Source: Limnephilus marmoratus
Taxonomy: Eukaryota; Arthropoda; Insecta; Trichoptera; Limnephilidae
Assembly: GCA_917880885.1 (NCBI GenBank)
Contig: OU862919.1
Location: 51,249,058 to 51,313,057, forward strand
DNA: 64,000 nucleotides
Reading direction: 5' to 3'
The translations under genes were made by a program, and so were the position numbers. Shown here piece after piece: positions 62,819-64,000 of this stretch (within the stretch, counting starts at the first letter, position 1; the number at the start of each line of letters is the position of its first letter). The notes below the pieces were generated by a model that searched no databases, was not told where the DNA came from, and saw only the letters and a list, made by a program, of their open reading frames with translations.

Positions 62819-63491
62819 ATGATACACCGCTTAGTAAATGTCCCAACGTCTAATAATAATTTCCTTTCTGAACTTTCTATAATAAAACAAATTGCTATAA
62901 ATAACGGATATGAACCAAAATTAATTGATAACATCCTAAATAAAAAACTTAGCAAAATTTCAAAAAATAAATATCTATACAATTCTAATAATATTAATGA
63001 TAAAGAATGGCGTAAAATTTTGTATATTAATAATTTTTCAGTTCAATGTTGCAAAAATCTCCCTTCTAATATTAAACCAGTGTTTTATACAAGAATTAAT
63101 ATCGGTAATTTTTTGAGAAATACTAAAGATAAAGACCATAAATTGACTAATTCCGGAATATATAAACTCAAATGCAATGATTGTCCCTCATTTTATATTG
63201 GAAAAACAACTCGTAATTTTGAAATCAGAATCAAAGAACATTTAAAGTGTCTTAAAAATAATAATTTTTCTGAGTTTGCTAACCATATCATTGAAAATAA
63301 CCATAGTTTTGAAAAAAAATACAGGAATAAATATTTTTCACATTAATCATAAAGGAAAACGTTTAGATAACTTAGAAGCCTTGGAAATTAAAAAATCCCT
63401 TAAAAATAATGAATCTATTATCAACAAACAAAAAATATTGTCATATACACCTATCATGGATTTGTTCCCCTACCCACCCACTCTACATTAA
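62819..63491 (+). pseudogene. Penelope-like polyprotein C-terminus with GIY-YIG nuclease
   Basis: Before the nuclease: MIHRLVNVPTSNNNFLSELS, IKQIAINNGYEPKLIDNIL (typical connector) and YSKN-like NINDKEWRKILYI. GIY-YIG: LTNSGIYKLKCNDCPSFYIG + KTTRNFEIRIKEHL, i.e. the GIY…YIG strands with the CxxC-type insertion and catalytic R, then HIIENNHSFE with the catalytic-site His/Glu. A shift in an A8 run near 63313-63320 ends the frame (stop 63344-63346); coding resumes in the next frame as KGKRLDNLEALEIKKSLKNN to TAA 63489-63491. The nuclease nicks target DNA for priming. Confidence 0.85.
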
Positions 63492-63580
63492 TACCTACCC
63501 ACCCAATCTACATTATTATCTAGCAACGGCTCCACCCCTACCATAATAAAACATTGATCGAAACTGTCAAATTAGTATAA

Positions 63581-63625
63581 GCTTTCCCTGACGAAGGAAC
63601 GTTTGTTCCGAAACCGGTCGGATTT
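63581..63625 (+). ncRNA. Hammerhead-ribozyme-like motif, Penelope 3' tail
   Basis: CTGACGA (63588-63594; one change from CTGATGA), stem II GGAAC/GTTCC with GTTT loop (63596-63609), GAAA (63610-63613), CCGG forming a loopless stem III, and cleavage triplet GTC (63617-63619). TCC before the first box pairs with GGA at 63620-63622 (stem I). Minimal stem III is the known form in Penelope-like elements. Activity is inferred. Confidence 0.65.
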
Positions 63626-63660
63626 GCGTATCATATAAGTGGTTTATACAAAGTTTAATT

Positions 63661-64000
63661 ATTTCATTTTTTTTTTTTAAATATTGTTTAAAAAAAAAGC
63701 TGAATTGAGTCAAACCAAAAACATGGTCTTGAATCCTTCTGCTTCTAAATGAAGTGGAATATTTTGTTATGACATGTGGTGAATTATGAAAGGATCAATG
63801 TTTAAAAATTGTTTACTTCATAGAAAGCATAGTAATGGAGTCAATATACTACATAATACGTAGGATTTGAGTCATAATACTCAAAATGCAAATAAATCAT
63901 AAAGACGCAAGTCCATGGTACGTCCTTCTGCTTCTAAGATAGTTGTTGCATCATGGTAGTTGCATCTGTATACATTTTTGAAAATCCTATTTTTTCTTCA
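63661..64000. other. Unassigned end of window
   Basis: AT-rich; TCCTTCTGCTTCTAA occurs twice (about 63736 and 63923) about 190 bp apart. Nothing else supported. Confidence 0.35.

Larger units (their letters stand above)
62710..63660 (+). mobile_element. Penelope-like element, 5'-truncated
   Basis: GIY-YIG-bearing C-terminal coding region, short 3' spacer, then a hammerhead-like tail at 63581-63625 and TGGTTTATACAAAGTTTAAT. RT part missing. Penelope-like elements are the retroelements that pair an RT with a GIY-YIG nuclease. Confidence 0.8.

Overview
The window is AT-rich eukaryotic nuclear DNA and is almost entirely transposable elements and their wreckage. Insect-type families dominate: piggyBac, hAT, pogo, Helitrons, Penelope-like elements, Ty3/Gypsy, jockey/CR1-, RTE- and R1-type LINEs, and several tRNA-headed SINEs. 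Frequent GTAGGTA/TACCTAC words and a LINE ORF1 with a baculovirus-FP-like domain make a moth or butterfly (Lepidoptera) with a repeat-rich genome the best guess. That assignment is inference. No bacterial-style operons, promoters or RBSs apply.

Layout. 183-467 is the only piece that looks like a host gene: a last coding exon, whose 3'UTR is hit by an internally deleted piggyBac (570-1764). 2.4-3.7 kb holds a hAT with exact 8-bp target duplications abutting a Helitron. 3.7-8.4 kb is mostly unassigned, with LINE scraps, a Penelope-tail palindrome and a tRNA-headed SINE. 8.4-13.6 kb holds a LINE insertion nested in an older repeat, then a jockey/CR1-type LINE with an intact 956-codon endonuclease/RT ORF. 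14-23.6 kb is a mosaic of MITEs, SINEs, a pogo remnant, a 37-bp minisatellite, a Helitron and LINE tails. 24.7-25.5 kb is a 15-bp minisatellite with higher-order structure. 27-29.4 kb has a Helitron fragment and Penelope tails.

29.65-36.66 kb reads as one hAT element (8-bp duplication ATTTAGAG at both ends) swollen to 7 kb by nested insertions. These include a 3.2-kb R1-clade LINE with its own 17-bp duplication. 36.7-50 kb is SINE/LINE/Helitron/MITE mosaic. 50.8-55.8 kb is a very young Ty3/Gypsy retrotransposon: two 225-bp LTRs that look identical, 5-bp duplication ATTAT, gag-pol broken by one missing base. 55.8-61.6 kb returns to mosaic, including a near-perfect 0.28-kb Penelope-tail palindrome. 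62.8-63.65 kb carries the GIY-YIG end of a Penelope-like element.

The elements interact. A SINE-like family and a LINE share a 3' end with a GGCCCTGAGG/CCTCAGGGCC hairpin, suggesting the LINE mobilises it. Several Helitron subfamilies share one purine-rich core. Penelope tails on both strands contain hammerhead-ribozyme-like motifs. All calls are from reading the sequence; no database search was possible.
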